Below, in pieces: positions 32,365 to 44,410 of a DNA stretch of 64,000 bases (positions are counted from its first letter, which is position 1; the number at the start of each line of letters is the position of its first letter). The DNA is from Zanthoxylum bungeanum. Lineage: Eukaryota > Streptophyta > Magnoliopsida > Sapindales > Rutaceae. Location of the stretch: positions 1-64,000 of the forward strand of contig SKCR01031817.1 of NCBI GenBank assembly GCA_019454045.1, written 5' to 3'. A program made the position numbers and the translations under genes. A model generated the notes under the pieces. It ran no database searches and was not told the origin of the DNA. It saw only the letters and a program-made list of their open reading frames with translations.

Positions 32365-35300
32365 TAAAGTATGATAAAGAAATTGAAGGATCTTCAAAGA
32401 TCTATTTTAGATCTTAGAAGTACTAATATTGCAATAGTAAACTCTTGGAGAGTTAATGACTATTCTCAAGGAGACAAAGTCAAAGTTTGCAATTATGCAA
32501 GTAGCGCAAGTCGCACCTTACTTCGATATTCTAGAAGGCCAAGGCTTGGCCAAAGGCTTCTGGAGTGTTGAAATGGGCAAAGGCAAAATCATTATAATCT
32601 TTTAGAAAGATAAATGACATTTCCCAAAATGTCTGACTAATTGTGGCAAACGGGATCGCGGAAGCTTGACTCCCGTTTGGACAAAGCAGACATGAATGAA
32701 TTGAAGAACGAGCAAGGCTCTGACTTCAAATATGTTTGTCAAGATTATGTTCACTACTAGTATTGAAATTGGATTTTAAATACTTAGTGTGGTACATAAA
32801 TATATTGATGTTCAGAATCTGCTATGAGCAGGATTAGGAAACTGTTATAATGTAACTAGTTTGACTAGATACATTATCTCTATATCAGTGTTTAACCCGC
32901 TGTGGGTGAACCTTTATATTCTAGAACACTAAAGTGTTTCATTATATAAAGATGATATTGAGATAAACACATTAGATGTGAATAACAGAATTTATATTTT
33001 GAATATAAATAAATCCCAAACGTATAACATGACAAACAAATAGCTCAAACTGATTTGATCAGAAGAAACTAATTGTGGCATTGTTGTCTTGGACACAATT
33101 AAACAAGAATCATATATCTGCACTTTTGAAGAGCGGGTACCAGGACTGATTTGATTCTACTCAAATAAAGTCTACGAATCTAGTTTATTGGGCAATGTGC
33201 CTATAACACTATTTACTTGGTAAAAGTGTAAATGCCACCAACCTGTTAGCCCTAGTTCATAGTGAAGCAAGTGGGCCCATGTCTAGCTAGGCTAGATGTG
33301 GATATGAATATTTCGTGACCTTACGGATGTGGCATCGCGTTATGGTTATGTGTTTCTTTTGAAGAACACAAATCGGGAACATTTAAAGTTTCGACACTAA
33401 GTAGACAAACAGATCGGCTATAATATTATACCGTCACAGTAAGACCGTAATGGAAAATACTTAAGCAATAAGTTTCTACTATACTAGAAAAAGTATAGTA
33501 TTCTTTCAAATGAGGACTCCTCCCGGAACACGTCAAGGTGACGTTGTGTCTGAACGGATAAACCGAATTTTGTTGGACATGATAAGGTTAATCATGAGTC
33601 GCTCTGAGCTACCATTTCCTTCAACGGATAAGCATTAACAGTGTAGAACTTATTTAGAATAAGGTTCCATAAAAATCTATTTGACAGACTTCATATTAGA
33701 TATGAACGGGAAAGAAACCGGGTTTCACATTCCTGATAATTTGGGAATGCTAGGCATATGTTTGGATGATACCAAACTAGAACCCAAATTGGATAAGTGC
33801 CAATTGTAGGTTATCCTAGGGATACAAAAGTATTGTACTTATACAACTCATGAGAGAACAATTAGATTGTTGCTCACCATGCGGTTTTCCTAAGAGGAAT
33901 ACCGATATGCAGTGGTAAGTGGGAGGATAGTAAAACTCGATGAAAATCAGAGTAATACTATTCCAGGCACAAATCTTAATGGAACATAAATAGTACATCA
34001 ATGATGAAACTATTACCATTAATCTTCGAATACACAAGAACCGCGTAAGTCGGAGAGAGTCAGAAAACAACATGGGGTATGGGTTTCTGATCTCACCTCA
34101 TAAAGATGTTTATCTTATTGAGGAATACCAACTGACTGCGTATGAGGAAGTGATATAAGGTATCGACTCCCTATTATGACAAAGTGTCATGAATCCGAAA
34201 TGGATTCCATCTAAATCAACCAAGTTTGGATACTAGTTGATGTACCGCAAGGCATTGTGCCTATTGGTACTTATAAGTCTTCAAGGAAGACATACATGGA
34301 AAGGCAACATACCAACGTATAAAGCTAGACTTTTAGCGGAAAGGTATCGTTATCAACATTGTGTTGATTACGATTTAACCTTTTACCTGTTGCCACGGTA
34401 AATCCATTTGATAATGCTTGCTGTTGCTGCATGTTTCATTTATGAAATATGGCAGCAGAACAGAAAAACCACTTTCCTTAACGGAAACCTTTTGGAGGAT
34501 GTTTACAACATCCTGTCGGTTTTGTCGTACCAACAACTAGCAAACAAGGTTTGCAGGTTATTCAATCCATGTATGGATTGAAGCAAGCATTAGGTTTTTG
34601 GAATTATCATTTTGATGTAATCATAATAGTTTATGATTTAATTCAAAACGAAATGATTCTTGTGTATATAAGGAAGTTAGTGGGAGCGCGTTGACAGTGA
34701 ATGTCCTGAATAATAATGATAATATGTCATTTCTTGGAAATGATATTCCCATAATACAATCGGTGAAAGCTTAGCTTTCGAGAAGACTCTCCGAGAAATC
34801 GTACATTGAAAAATGTACACGACATGGTGTCTCATATGCTTTGAGCATATGGATTCACAAACAGGAAAATCCAAGTGATAGTCACTGGATTGATGTTAAG
34901 AACATCCGCTAGTATCTTAGAGATCTAAGGATGTTGTCTTAATCTGTGGAGATGGAGAACTTGAAGTGACTGGGATCACTGTACCAAGTTTCCTAAACCG
35001 ATTAACCGACTATAAGTCGCAAACGGTACTATACAGTTTGAATAACGGTACAGTGAGCTGGAAATCTTCCAAGCAAGATACTGTTACCGAATAAACAACA
35101 AATGCGGGTTATTGCTGCACCTGAAGTGGCAATAGAAGCCATTTGGGTCGATAATAAATCTAATTAGATTAGATATAATTCTGTTAGCAGTTGAGCTAGG
35201 CGTCAGCACAGGCTAAAGAATTAATGGTCTCATCAACGATCCAGATACATACTTCGACTATTCATCTGATTCGTTTGGATCATACATCATGGCGATGTGA

Positions 35301-35432
35301 CGATCAAATAAATCGCATCAGATGATACTCATGCAAATCTGCTGACGAAAGTATTTCTCAGCAGTTTGAGCCAACCGTACATAGTTCGGGTGTCGAGCAC
35401 TCGAGTGACTGGCTATAGGCCAAGTGGGAGAT
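32365..35432 (+). pseudogene. gag-pol remnant of copia element C
   Basis: Weak but ordered copia blocks remain: a possible gag part near 32370-32760, an integrase core with a VHSEASGPM-like start near 33253, an RT start with a WIPSKSTKFGY-like block near 34200, ENRKTTFLNGN-like at 34460 (normally KTAFLNG), and an RNase H tail near 35080-35350 ending DDTHANLLTK. The YVDD box near 34700 is not recognisable. Frames change constantly, so no product is possible. Confidence 0.7.
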
Positions 35433-37479
35433 TGTTGGACAATTATGACCCATAGTGTCACTATTTGTACAGATCACGGTGTTGTTGTACAAATTAACTA
35501 TGTGACAAAAGAGATTGCACTCTTATCATTTGTGATTAGATCACCTAGATGTATAAATGATAGGAGGTCCCTGTGGTTTGTTCCTGGATTGAGAATGATA
35601 TGCGACAGTATCAGTCCACGAAGGATAAATCATTAAATATCCATAGTCAGAGCATTATCGAGATTGGACATCGATGAATGCGTAAAAGACTAGTATTACA
35701 CTTGTGCGTGTTGTGAGGGCACAACGGCATAGTTCTCATATATTTGGGGTATAGGATACTCATGTAAGTGTAATAGGAGGTTGTGTTTCACCGATGGTAC
35801 GGGAAACAGCTTCGCTCTGGATAAGACCCCATCGGAATTCCATTGGTAGTATGACTATGTGTCTATGGAAATCTGAAATCAGGGTAGGTGTATTTGGTCT
35901 TAACCTGAGACTTGCACCGCTAATGCATACGACAATCAATATACTTTGGTTGAGGTCGTCCAGGGCTTTAACCGGTTTCTGTGTACGCCAATTCTAGGTA
36001 TATCGAGAATCGTAGTGTGTTGGGTGTGATGTCAAGACGGAAGTGTCACTCCAGTCATATGGAGTTGATGATCGCGCAAGGATACAAAACTGGCTCTCTA
36101 AATAAGGTTGCAACCGTCTGGATAATATGACTTGCTCATGATTATCCGATATTAAAGAGACTAGTTGCTCATTATCCGATATATGCTTCGTACGGGGCAG
36201 ACACTGTACCAGCCCCAGGCATTGCATGTGATCATCTGATACTGGACAGAAATACACAATACCACGTATACTACGCCTGATATAGATCCTTATTCCTGTA
36301 AGGATATTTTCGGAGAATTGGGTAGGCATGGCGCTTTGCTAGAAGCCAACATTGTCTTGAAAATCGGCAAAACGTAGTACTTGGTACTTACGTGTTCGGA
36401 TAGTCCGACGACCGAATTTACTGCCAACATATCCAGGGATCTCATGGGTCGCTTCCCAAAGATTCACTGATGACGTATGACTCGCACTTTTAATTAATCT
36501 GGGATTAATAAGATGAGAGAGAAAATTAATCTGGGATTAATTGCGGAGATATTTTATCTGGGATAAAATATCATTTAAAAGAGAGATAACAATTAATTTG
36601 GAATTAATCGATTAATTAATATATTTGATATATTAAATGAAATTGGATTTCGACGCGGAATTAAAATTAGATTTTAATTCGGGCGTACGAATTAATTTAG
36701 AATTAATTCGTTAGCGACGTGAATAATGATTTCGCTAGGCGTAATCATTTAATTACGAAGCAACGAAAAATTTGTTAATTTGGAATTAGCGAACCCGAGC
36801 CCGAGATTATTTGCGAGCGCATTCGCATTTCGAATTCGAGTGCGGCACGCAAGTCAAATCAAGCGTCAAATCGTTAGTCGCATCTAGTGTCACATCAAGC
36901 GTCAAATCACTTGTCACTTTGAGTGATGTGACTTGACAACTTGATTGATATATGTGACTTGATTGGAGTTGTTGAAAAGCTTTTAAAAGCTTGAGTGACA
37001 TATATTATTATTATTATATGTTTGGTATATGTTAAATTGATTTTAGAAATCAATAACATATTACACATTTTCAACTTCTTCTCTCTCTTTTCTTCTCATC
37101 ATCATTCACGCCTAATGGGCAATAAACTTTCTGGTTTCTGGTTTGAAAAAAACGTGAATGAGGGAAGCAAGTGTGTTGGTTTTTGTGGCAAAAATCAATA
37201 GAGCTAGCACTCCGAGAGACATGCGAAGGTGATAGGGAAGTCCACCCATGAGCCAGGAACCATTCGACGAAGCTTGGAGCTTGACGAAGGACCAAAATGG
37301 AGGCCAAACCAGTGAGTAAAAATAGCCCACTGCTGAACCAGTTCAAGGCAGAAAGATTTCGTTTTTGTTGCATCCGCGTCGCTCAACCGTTCGATGTAAG
37401 TATTCCACGACTACCTCGTGTATTCGCATGTTTATTTCATGTTTGTTATTCGATCCTCGGGACCGTAGAAACTCCAACA
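35433..37479 (+). repeat. Copia element C 3' LTR
   Basis: It begins TGTTGGACAATTATGACC directly after the polypurine tract and ends CTCCAACA, followed by the CTTAC TSD. It aligns end to end with the 5' LTR. Confidence 0.9.
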
Positions 37480-37570
37480 CTTACAAGAAACTCACTCATT
37501 GGATTCGAACCCAGGACCTCAAGGTGAGATCCCGAACCCTGCACCACCAAACCACGTCCTTAGGGACTAT
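37480..37570 (-). repeat. SINE-like tRNA-derived head
   Basis: On the minus strand GGTTCGAATCC (plus-strand 37501-37511) is a perfect RNA polymerase III B box. An A-box-like GTGGTTTGGTGGTGC lies upstream (around 37541-37555). Together with 27661-27721 it forms one element split by copia element C. No tRNA cloverleaf could be drawn, so a SINE is preferred over a tRNA gene. Confidence 0.5.
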
Positions 37571-38144
37571 AAATTTGAAGTTCTTAATTTGTATATCACA
37601 TTTTTATATCATAATTATTTTAAATGATTTTCTTTTTCTTATTCTTTCTATTACAATGAATTTTAAAAATATCAAGTCTTACAAACCTATAAATATCCAT
37701 TCTTGAAGTTTCTAAAAGAAATTATCTTTCATGGGTTATAAATGCCAAAATGCACCTGCAAGTTGTGGGCTTGGAAGATATTATAAGACTGTAGACACTA
37801 CATTTTATACATAGCCCGATGATGAGTCTCTTATGAAGACAACCTCTGAAAGCTTGGAAAATTACAAGGATGAATACCGAAAAGGAAAGAAACTCCAGGA
37901 AACACAAACAAACACTGGTCGAACATCACCTATATTTGACCTACCTTCTCTCAAACCATTATAGCCAGCCGAATATACCTCGAAAACCCTAAATCCGGCC
38001 GGATGTGAGCCAGTTGTCAATAAGTGCGCTGATTGCGAATCCCTGAAATCGCATATCTGATTGATGTCCAGCCGGACATGTAATTCAAAATACATGTTCG
38101 GTCGGATATAAAATTCAAAATTCATATCTAGTTGGACATGTATC
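37571..38144. other. Spacer between elements C and D
   Basis: No gene is recognised. Short repeated words around CCGGCCGG/AGTCGGAC near 38000-38130 look like chance or very old repeat sequence. Confidence 0.4.
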
Positions 38145-40513
38145 TGTTGAGGTTGGTGCTCGAAGCGCCAATTTTCTTATGTATTTCCCAGTAAATACTT
38201 ATGTAAACATTTTATTATGAATAAAATAAACAGTTTCTATTATATAACATCTCTTTATATATAGTAAAGACGTAATTGACCTTAAAATGATTAGTTATGA
38301 TACTGTTGCAAAAGAGTCGCAACTGACATTGAGTTGTATCATAACAATATCATTTCTTTAACTTTTCCTGGTCAAGGTTTACATTACTTGGTCAGTAAGT
38401 AAACCTGTTGAGACCGGTACATATCGTATATTGGAATCTTGGATTCCAACGGTAGATTCTCAATGAACAATGAGTCTTGGAGACTCGTATAGACATGTAG
38501 GTGTTTATATCGGATAAACACTGAACGATTCACCGAAGATTCTTAATAGATGCTACACCAATATCAATAAGAATCTTCTCGGGTTGAGTAACATAATGAT
38601 TATTTGACTTGAGATACCACTGTGGATATATGAGATATCCTCCACAATTTGATGACAGTCACGTCACCGATCTATTTAGGTCAGACCTCTGCCTGTTCTT
38701 TGGGTGTGGACTGATCCTCAGGATACATGTGTGTGTCAAGATAGAATATATCAGCTCTGTGTACAGAGCATATGTATTCAATAAGGAATTGGCAATCTGT
38801 TAAATCCATGGGCCCGTGGTACACTGTAGAAGTCAGTTTTAAGTGTTATTAAGAGATTGCTAATAGAAACGTCGACATTATTATATCTATAGAGATTTGA
38901 CGTTTATATCTATATCTCTGGAATAATCCTGATACCTGTGACGAATGGATTATACGTATGCAATGACCTCGACCTATATAGTTCAATGAGTTTATTTGTC
39001 TTCGTCATAATTTACGAGTGGGTAGATTATGGACACGAAATTAGATTTCGTGACAGATATGCATGAACCTATAGAGTCTCACTAATGAAATATACTCGTA
39101 GAGCCCTACGACAACTTTTATGAAGAATATTGATTATTTATAAATCGTTTAACGGTTAAACAAAAGATACATACATTTGGACCTAATGGTCATTTCCTAA
39201 TTAATGTGTATTTGTATTTAATGTATGATTTTATTAAATAAACATTAATTAATTGTCAAATTATGATATTTGATATATATCATTAATATATGTATTTGGA
39301 TTATTTAAAGTAAATATAATACATATATTTGAGATATTTATATTTAATTATTTATTTAATTGTTAAATAATTAAAATATAAATATCTACCATTATGATAA
39401 AGTTAGGAAATGATTAGTTAGTGTATAAGTTTGACTTTACAATTAAATTAAAGGTGTTAAAATGAATTTGACTTCTTTGATATTTGTTTAAAAATTAAAA
39501 AAATATCTTGTTTATTTTTCTTACAAAATTCGGCCAACCCTAAGTATTTAAGGGTTTTATTTTTTCATTTGCTTCACTTTTTGCTAAGCCTCCAAATATT
39601 AGAAAAGGAAAAATTGAGAGAAAAAAGTGAAGAAAAAAAGATAAAATTAAAGAAAACTTCAAGTTTGGTAAGTTTTTTTCTAACATTCTCCAACTAGAAA
39701 AATATTTCTACGGTTCTTGGCTACAACATGTGATGTTTGGTGGTTTCTCTACTCTTTTAATTTTGTAATAAATTGGTTGGAAGCATGAATGAAAGATGTA
39801 TGCATGTATGCTTATTAAAGTATGCTTATAAATGGTGTATAAGTACACTTTTGATCATTTGGTGATCTTGTTGTCATTCTAGAATTGTCGGGCAACTCAG
39901 TGATGACCTAGAATTGTTCTTGAGTTGTTTCAAAGTAGTGAGACTTGTTTGGTGTTGTAGAGATTATATTAAAGTGTTGGATTTGATTAATTTTGGTTAA
40001 TTTTATTAATTGGATTAATTTGAAAAATTAGAGTTTATACCTCATCCAAAATTGGGGCTTTTCATATATGTGTTGTATAATTATGTATATAAGATATACA
40101 AATCATTTGGTGTTTATTGGAAATCATCTAAAGTTGTTTTGAACAAATTTGGATCAAAATGCAAAAAGTTGCAAGTTGATGACCCTCTCAGCAATTTGAA
40201 GAAATTTTGGGATTTGTGTAGTGAGTTATATTTTGATGTATATGATATGTAGAAATTATTTTGGTAGTGATTTGAAATCACTTAAATTTGTATTTGACAA
40301 ATTAGGACTAAAATGATTAAAACACAAACCTTTGGGGTCTCACGGTAATTAAGGGAAAAATATGATTTTTGGGTAAAAATTCAGTTTTTAAGTATTGATT
40401 AATTAGAATAAATAAATTTATTTTAATTGCCCAAGAAAAATTATTGAAATCGGAAAATTTGTTTTTCCGCGTTCCGCTGCATTACCCGATTATACCCCAT
40501 AAAATCCCCTACA
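38145..40513 (+). repeat. Copia element D 5' LTR
   Basis: It begins TGTTGAGGTTGGTGCTCG and ends near CCCCTACA, just before the PBS at 40517. It is a diverged member of the A/B family, sharing TTGGTGCTCG, GTAAACCyGTGAGACCGGTAC and the TTGACTTGAGATACCACTGTGG motif. Confidence 0.85.
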
Positions 40514-40750
40514 AAATGGTATTAGAACGAGTCTGATTCTGAACACATGATATGATTATGCCTTTAAATTTAATATTTAATTTAATCTTTATTTTATGCA
40601 TGCATGTATTTATTTAATTTGATTAAATAAAGTGAATAACATCTTTTGCAGAAAATCCATATTTGAAATAAGGTTTTATAATTAATATGTATTTGATGCA
40701 TGTTTCTTGGTCCGTCTTGTCAATACGGTTTATGGATAAATATTCTACGA

Positions 40751-41074
40751 CTATATTAGAGAATGTGCCAAAGCTGTGAGTATATAGCTGGTAGGAATTT
40801 ATCTATACCAAATATATTTGTGATATTAGGTAAATTCAAGAGAAAGCGGAATCCTGAACGTGCCAAAGCTGTCAGGGTTACGCAAGTATCTTGAATTTAT
40901 CATTGACAAGTTTAACCTTGATACGTCTCCTTGTGAACGAGTCAAAGCTGTCACAACGAGAAACGATCAGGACCGGAACCCATGAGTCACTATTGAGTGA
41001 TTGACAATGAGTTGTCTACCTAATGAATATACGTAAGCGAGAATGTGCCAAAGCTGTGAGCTGAAATATATTCA
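40751..41074 (+). promoter_or_regulatory. Leader array of four GCCAAAGCTGT motifs in inverted repeats (element D)
   Basis: Cores lie at 40765, 40860, 40941 (GTCAAAGCTGT) and 41044. Flanking perfect inverted repeats are CTATAT/ATATAG (40751, 40782); CCTGA/TCAGG (40853, 40872) nested in AAATTCAAGA/TCTTGAATTT (40832, 40889); TTGTGA/TCACAA (40931, 40951); and TGAATATA/TATATTCA (41024, 41067). Four unrelated stems around one common loop motif is strong support for RNA structure. Confidence 0.65.
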
Positions 41075-41268
41075 TGGGGTCCACTTTTCACTATTGTATT
41101 TAATTTAATTTTTACATGTTATGTATTCTGTTTGGGGATTACAGTTTTGCATAAAATAGTGGGATGTACATTTTTAGATTAAAAATCCATGATCTATTTA
41201 ATGCTTTTGATATTATATGAAATTGTTTTATCTGCTAACTGTTTATTCGTTATCTATGTGATAGATTT

Positions 41269-42093
41269 GTGATGGAGGCTTTTTCGAACAACCCTTTTGA
41301 TCGTATGTTGGATATGAATAACCTTAAAGACACTGAGAACTTTGCAGACTGGGATATGGATTTGAGGATAGTCCTCAGATCCAAGAAGCTGGAATATGCA
41401 TTGGAGGGTCTATTACCCCTTGCTATAGCTGAAGATGCATCACCAAAAGAGATTGAGACTTTCCAAAAATGGAAAGATGATGATTTAAGGGTTAAATCAT
41501 ATATTCTCAGTTCTCTGACTGCTGTACTGAAAAGGCAATATTTTGAGATGCATGATGCATATAGCATGATGACACAACTCTGTGAATCGTTCATGAACCA
41601 AGAACAGGTCTTGGTTCACAGAGTAGCAATGGAACTGTTCCATTCTAAACTTGACGAGGGACAGGCTGTGAACACACATGTGCTTCATTTGATCGATCTG
41701 ATCAAGCAATTGAGGCGCATTTATTTCCCTCTCAATGATACTTTGGGACAGAGTGTCATTCTTGGTTCACTCCCAGCGTCGTATCGCCAGTTTGTTATAT
41801 ACTTCAACATGAATGAGATTTATTGCACTTATCGGGAGTTGCATATGATGCTTTTCACAACAGAGGAGGATTTGAAGAAGGGAGTGCCGACTCGACTTCC
41901 GAAACCTACTTCACTTTTCGCTTCTTCCCACTCTAAGTCGAATGGGAATAAGACAAATGGAATGAAGAAGAAGTGTTTCAATGTTCCTCCGCAGGCTAGT
42001 GTAGCGAAGCCCAAGAGAGCTTCTGAAGATAAGTGCCATTACTGCCAGAAGGTCGGGCACTGGAAGAGGAACTATCCCGATTGCCTTGCCTAG
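41269..42093 (+). CDS. gag of copia element D, intact open frame
   Basis: An unbroken frame of 274 codons (ATG at 41269; the second Met at 41272 is equally possible) encodes a copia gag that would form cytoplasmic particles. It has the UBN2-like capsid blocks (ENFADWDMDLRIVLRSKKLE, LHLIDLIKQLR, VILGSLPASYRQF) and, near residue 256, a CCHC-type knuckle that reads CHYCQKVGHWKRNY. The last cysteine is replaced by tyrosine, so zinc binding is doubtful. Basic KTNGMKKK sequence precedes the knuckle. It is the only intact copia frame here, but protease and the rest of pol are broken directly downstream. The product may be made but could not assemble a replicating particle alone. Confidence 0.85.
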   Translation: MMEAFSNNPFDRMLDMNNLKDTENFADWDMDLRIVLRSKKLEYALEGLLPLAIAEDASPKEIETFQKWKDDDLRVKSYILSSLTAVLKRQYFEMHDAYSMMTQLCESFMNQEQVLVHRVAMELFHSKLDEGQAVNTHVLHLIDLIKQLRRIYFPLNDTLGQSVILGSLPASYRQFVIYFNMNEIYCTYRELHMMLFTTEEDLKKGVPTRLPKPTSLFASSHSKSNGNKTNGMKKKCFNVPPQASVAKPKRASEDKCHYCQKVGHWKRNYPDCLA

Positions 42094-44410
42094 ATTATGA
42101 AGGGAAGAGCATCGACATCATGTACTTTTATTTTTCATGTTATTGATATCTCATTAGCTTGTGAAGCTGTCACATCTAGTTGGATTTTAGATTCTGCTTA
42201 TCCGGTTTACATTTGCAATTCGTTGCAGGTGCTGAAGGAAAGTAGACAGCTGAAATCTGGAGAGATGCTGTTGTGATTCAAGAGTGGTGACTCTCTGGAT
42301 TCGGTTGTAGTGGGCTTATACGAGATTCCATTACCTAGTGGGAGACTTTTTTGGCATGACTGCTATGTTGTATCGAGATGCTTAACAAATATTATATCAC
42401 TTTTTATTAGATACATAGGGATATCATGTAAATATTAAGAACTGTTCCTTATATTTATATGATAGAAATAAGATTCAGATCCTTATTTGTCCAAATGAAC
42501 ATGGTCATTACATTTTGCACACTTCTCGAGATATTTTGAATATTGGAATTAATAAACATAAACTATCTGAAATAAATAATATTGAACTTTGGCATATGAG
42601 GTTAGGTAATATAGGCATGAAATGCCTAACCTAGTTGGTTAAGAATGGTTTGATTCCGGATCTCACCATTGAACCTTATCCAACATGTGACCAAAGCCCC
42701 ATTTTCGGGTGTGGGGCACCGAGCCACTGACTTATTGGAGCTTGTACATTTTGATGTATATGGTCCTATGAGTCAGACTACTTACATTGGTTTTTCATAC
42801 TTTATTACCTTTATCCATGATGTTTCATGGTACGATTATGTTTATCTGATGAAATATAAATCGGAAACCTTTGAAAAGTTCAAAGAATTCTGAAACGAAG
42901 TAGAAAAATAAACTGGTCAATATATTAAAGGCCTTCGATCGGATTGAGGTGGTGAATATATGAGTGGAGAGTTCACTGATTATTTAAAGGAGAATGAGAT
43001 TCATGCTCAATATAATCCTCCTAGTACTCCATAACATAATGAAATGTTAAAGAGGAGAAATCAGACATGATTGGATAGGGTCCGATCTATGTTGAGTTTT
43101 ACAGATTTGTCCTATTACTTATGGGGTTATGTTTTTTTAACTACCACACATCTTTTGAATAAGATTCCTTCTAGAGCTGTTCCTACGACTCCGTATGAGA
43201 TATGGACCAGTAGGAAACCGAATCTTAATTATATTAGGGTTTGGGGCTGTCTTGCATAAGTTAGGGTGGCTCAACAGAATAAGCTTTTGCCTCTAAGGTA
43301 AAAGCTTATGTTTGTTGGATATCCTTCAAATACGAAATGATATTTTTTCTATGATACCGAGCATTGAAATGTATTCGTAGCTCACTTCGGAAAATTTCTA
43401 GAGGTAGAATTTTTTACTGAAGGAGGTAATCATAGACAGGTTGAACTTGATGAAGTACAACCTGAGACCAATGAACCAACGAAGGAACCTGAAGTTCAAG
43501 TAGATGAAGAACCTTCATTACCCATACTCCGTAGGTCCTAAAGGATATCTAGACCTTCTGAACGCTTGTATTTGATATAAGAAAAGAGTTTTGATGTTCT
43601 CTTTGTTGAAGAGACTGACTTTTTTTTACCCATAGAGAGGCGATGTTGGACATCGACTCCGTGAAGTGGCAAGAGGCCATGAAATCCGAGTTAGACTCTA
43701 TGCATCTGAATCAAGTTTGGGACTTGGTTCAGCTTCTTGAAGGAATTATTCTTATCGGTTGTAGACAGAAATGTTGAAACCTTTAAGGCCCGACTGGTAG
43801 CTAAAGGTTACACGCATCGACCTAATGTCAACTACGATGAGACCTTTTCGCCAGTAGCGATGCTAAAGTCTATAATGATTTTGTTGTCTATTACTGCTTA
43901 CCATGATTACGAGATTTGACAGATGAATGTCAAAACGACTTTTCTAAATGGATTTATTGACCAAGAAATCTATATGGAACAGTCGGAGGGTTTTGTATCT
44001 AGTGAAAACTCGGGCATGGTATGTAAGCTTAAGATGTCCATTTATGGACTTGAACAAGCTTCACGAAGTTGGAATCTTTGATTCGACAAGATAATTCTGG
44101 TTTTCTCAAGAATTCGAAAGATTCCTGTGTGTATAAGATGGCCAGTGGGAGTATGGTGGTATTTTTAGTTCTCTATGTTGACGACATCCTGATCATTGTG
44201 AATGATATCATGATGATGTAGGGCGTCAAAGCTTACCTCTGTAAGAATTTATCCATGAAGGACCTGGGTGAAGCTTCTTGTGTCTTAGGCATAAAACTCT
44301 ATAGGGATAGAGAAATGAAGCTTATTGGGTTATCCCAATCAACGTACATAGATAAGATCTTAGAACGATAAAATTTTTGTAACTGTAAGACAACAAATAT
44401 ACCGTTCAGA
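42094..44410 (+). pseudogene. pol of copia element D: protease, integrase and RT, broken and 3'-deleted
   Basis: The protease region reads WILDSAYPVYICN, again with DSA. Integrase keeps ELVHFDVYGPM, with the first catalytic Asp still present, but has stops near 42890, 42910 and 42947. RT keeps RLVAKGYTHRP, MNVKTTFLNGF, YGLEQASRSWN and the YVDDILII box at about 44177. Stops are scattered. The frame ends at about 44411, where RT sequence meets LTR sequence. Confidence 0.85.

Larger units (their letters stand above)
27722..37479 (+). mobile_element. Full-length copia-type retrotransposon C with 5-bp TSD
   Basis: Two similar LTRs, a tRNA-Met PBS, decayed gag-pol remnants with integrase before RT, and a polypurine tract (aagtgggagat) form a complete 9.76 kb structure. 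CTTAC lies on both sides (27717-27721 and 37480-37484). The LTRs agree closely (roughly 3-4 percent difference over the first 400 bp by hand), yet the interior is far more decayed, without a recoverable frame. This suggests a non-autonomous master copied with enzymes supplied in trans. Confidence 0.88.

Noticed and set aside
37501..37570. tRNA gene on the minus strand
   Set aside because: A good B box is present but no cloverleaf with acceptor and anticodon stems could be drawn. A SINE head is a better fit.
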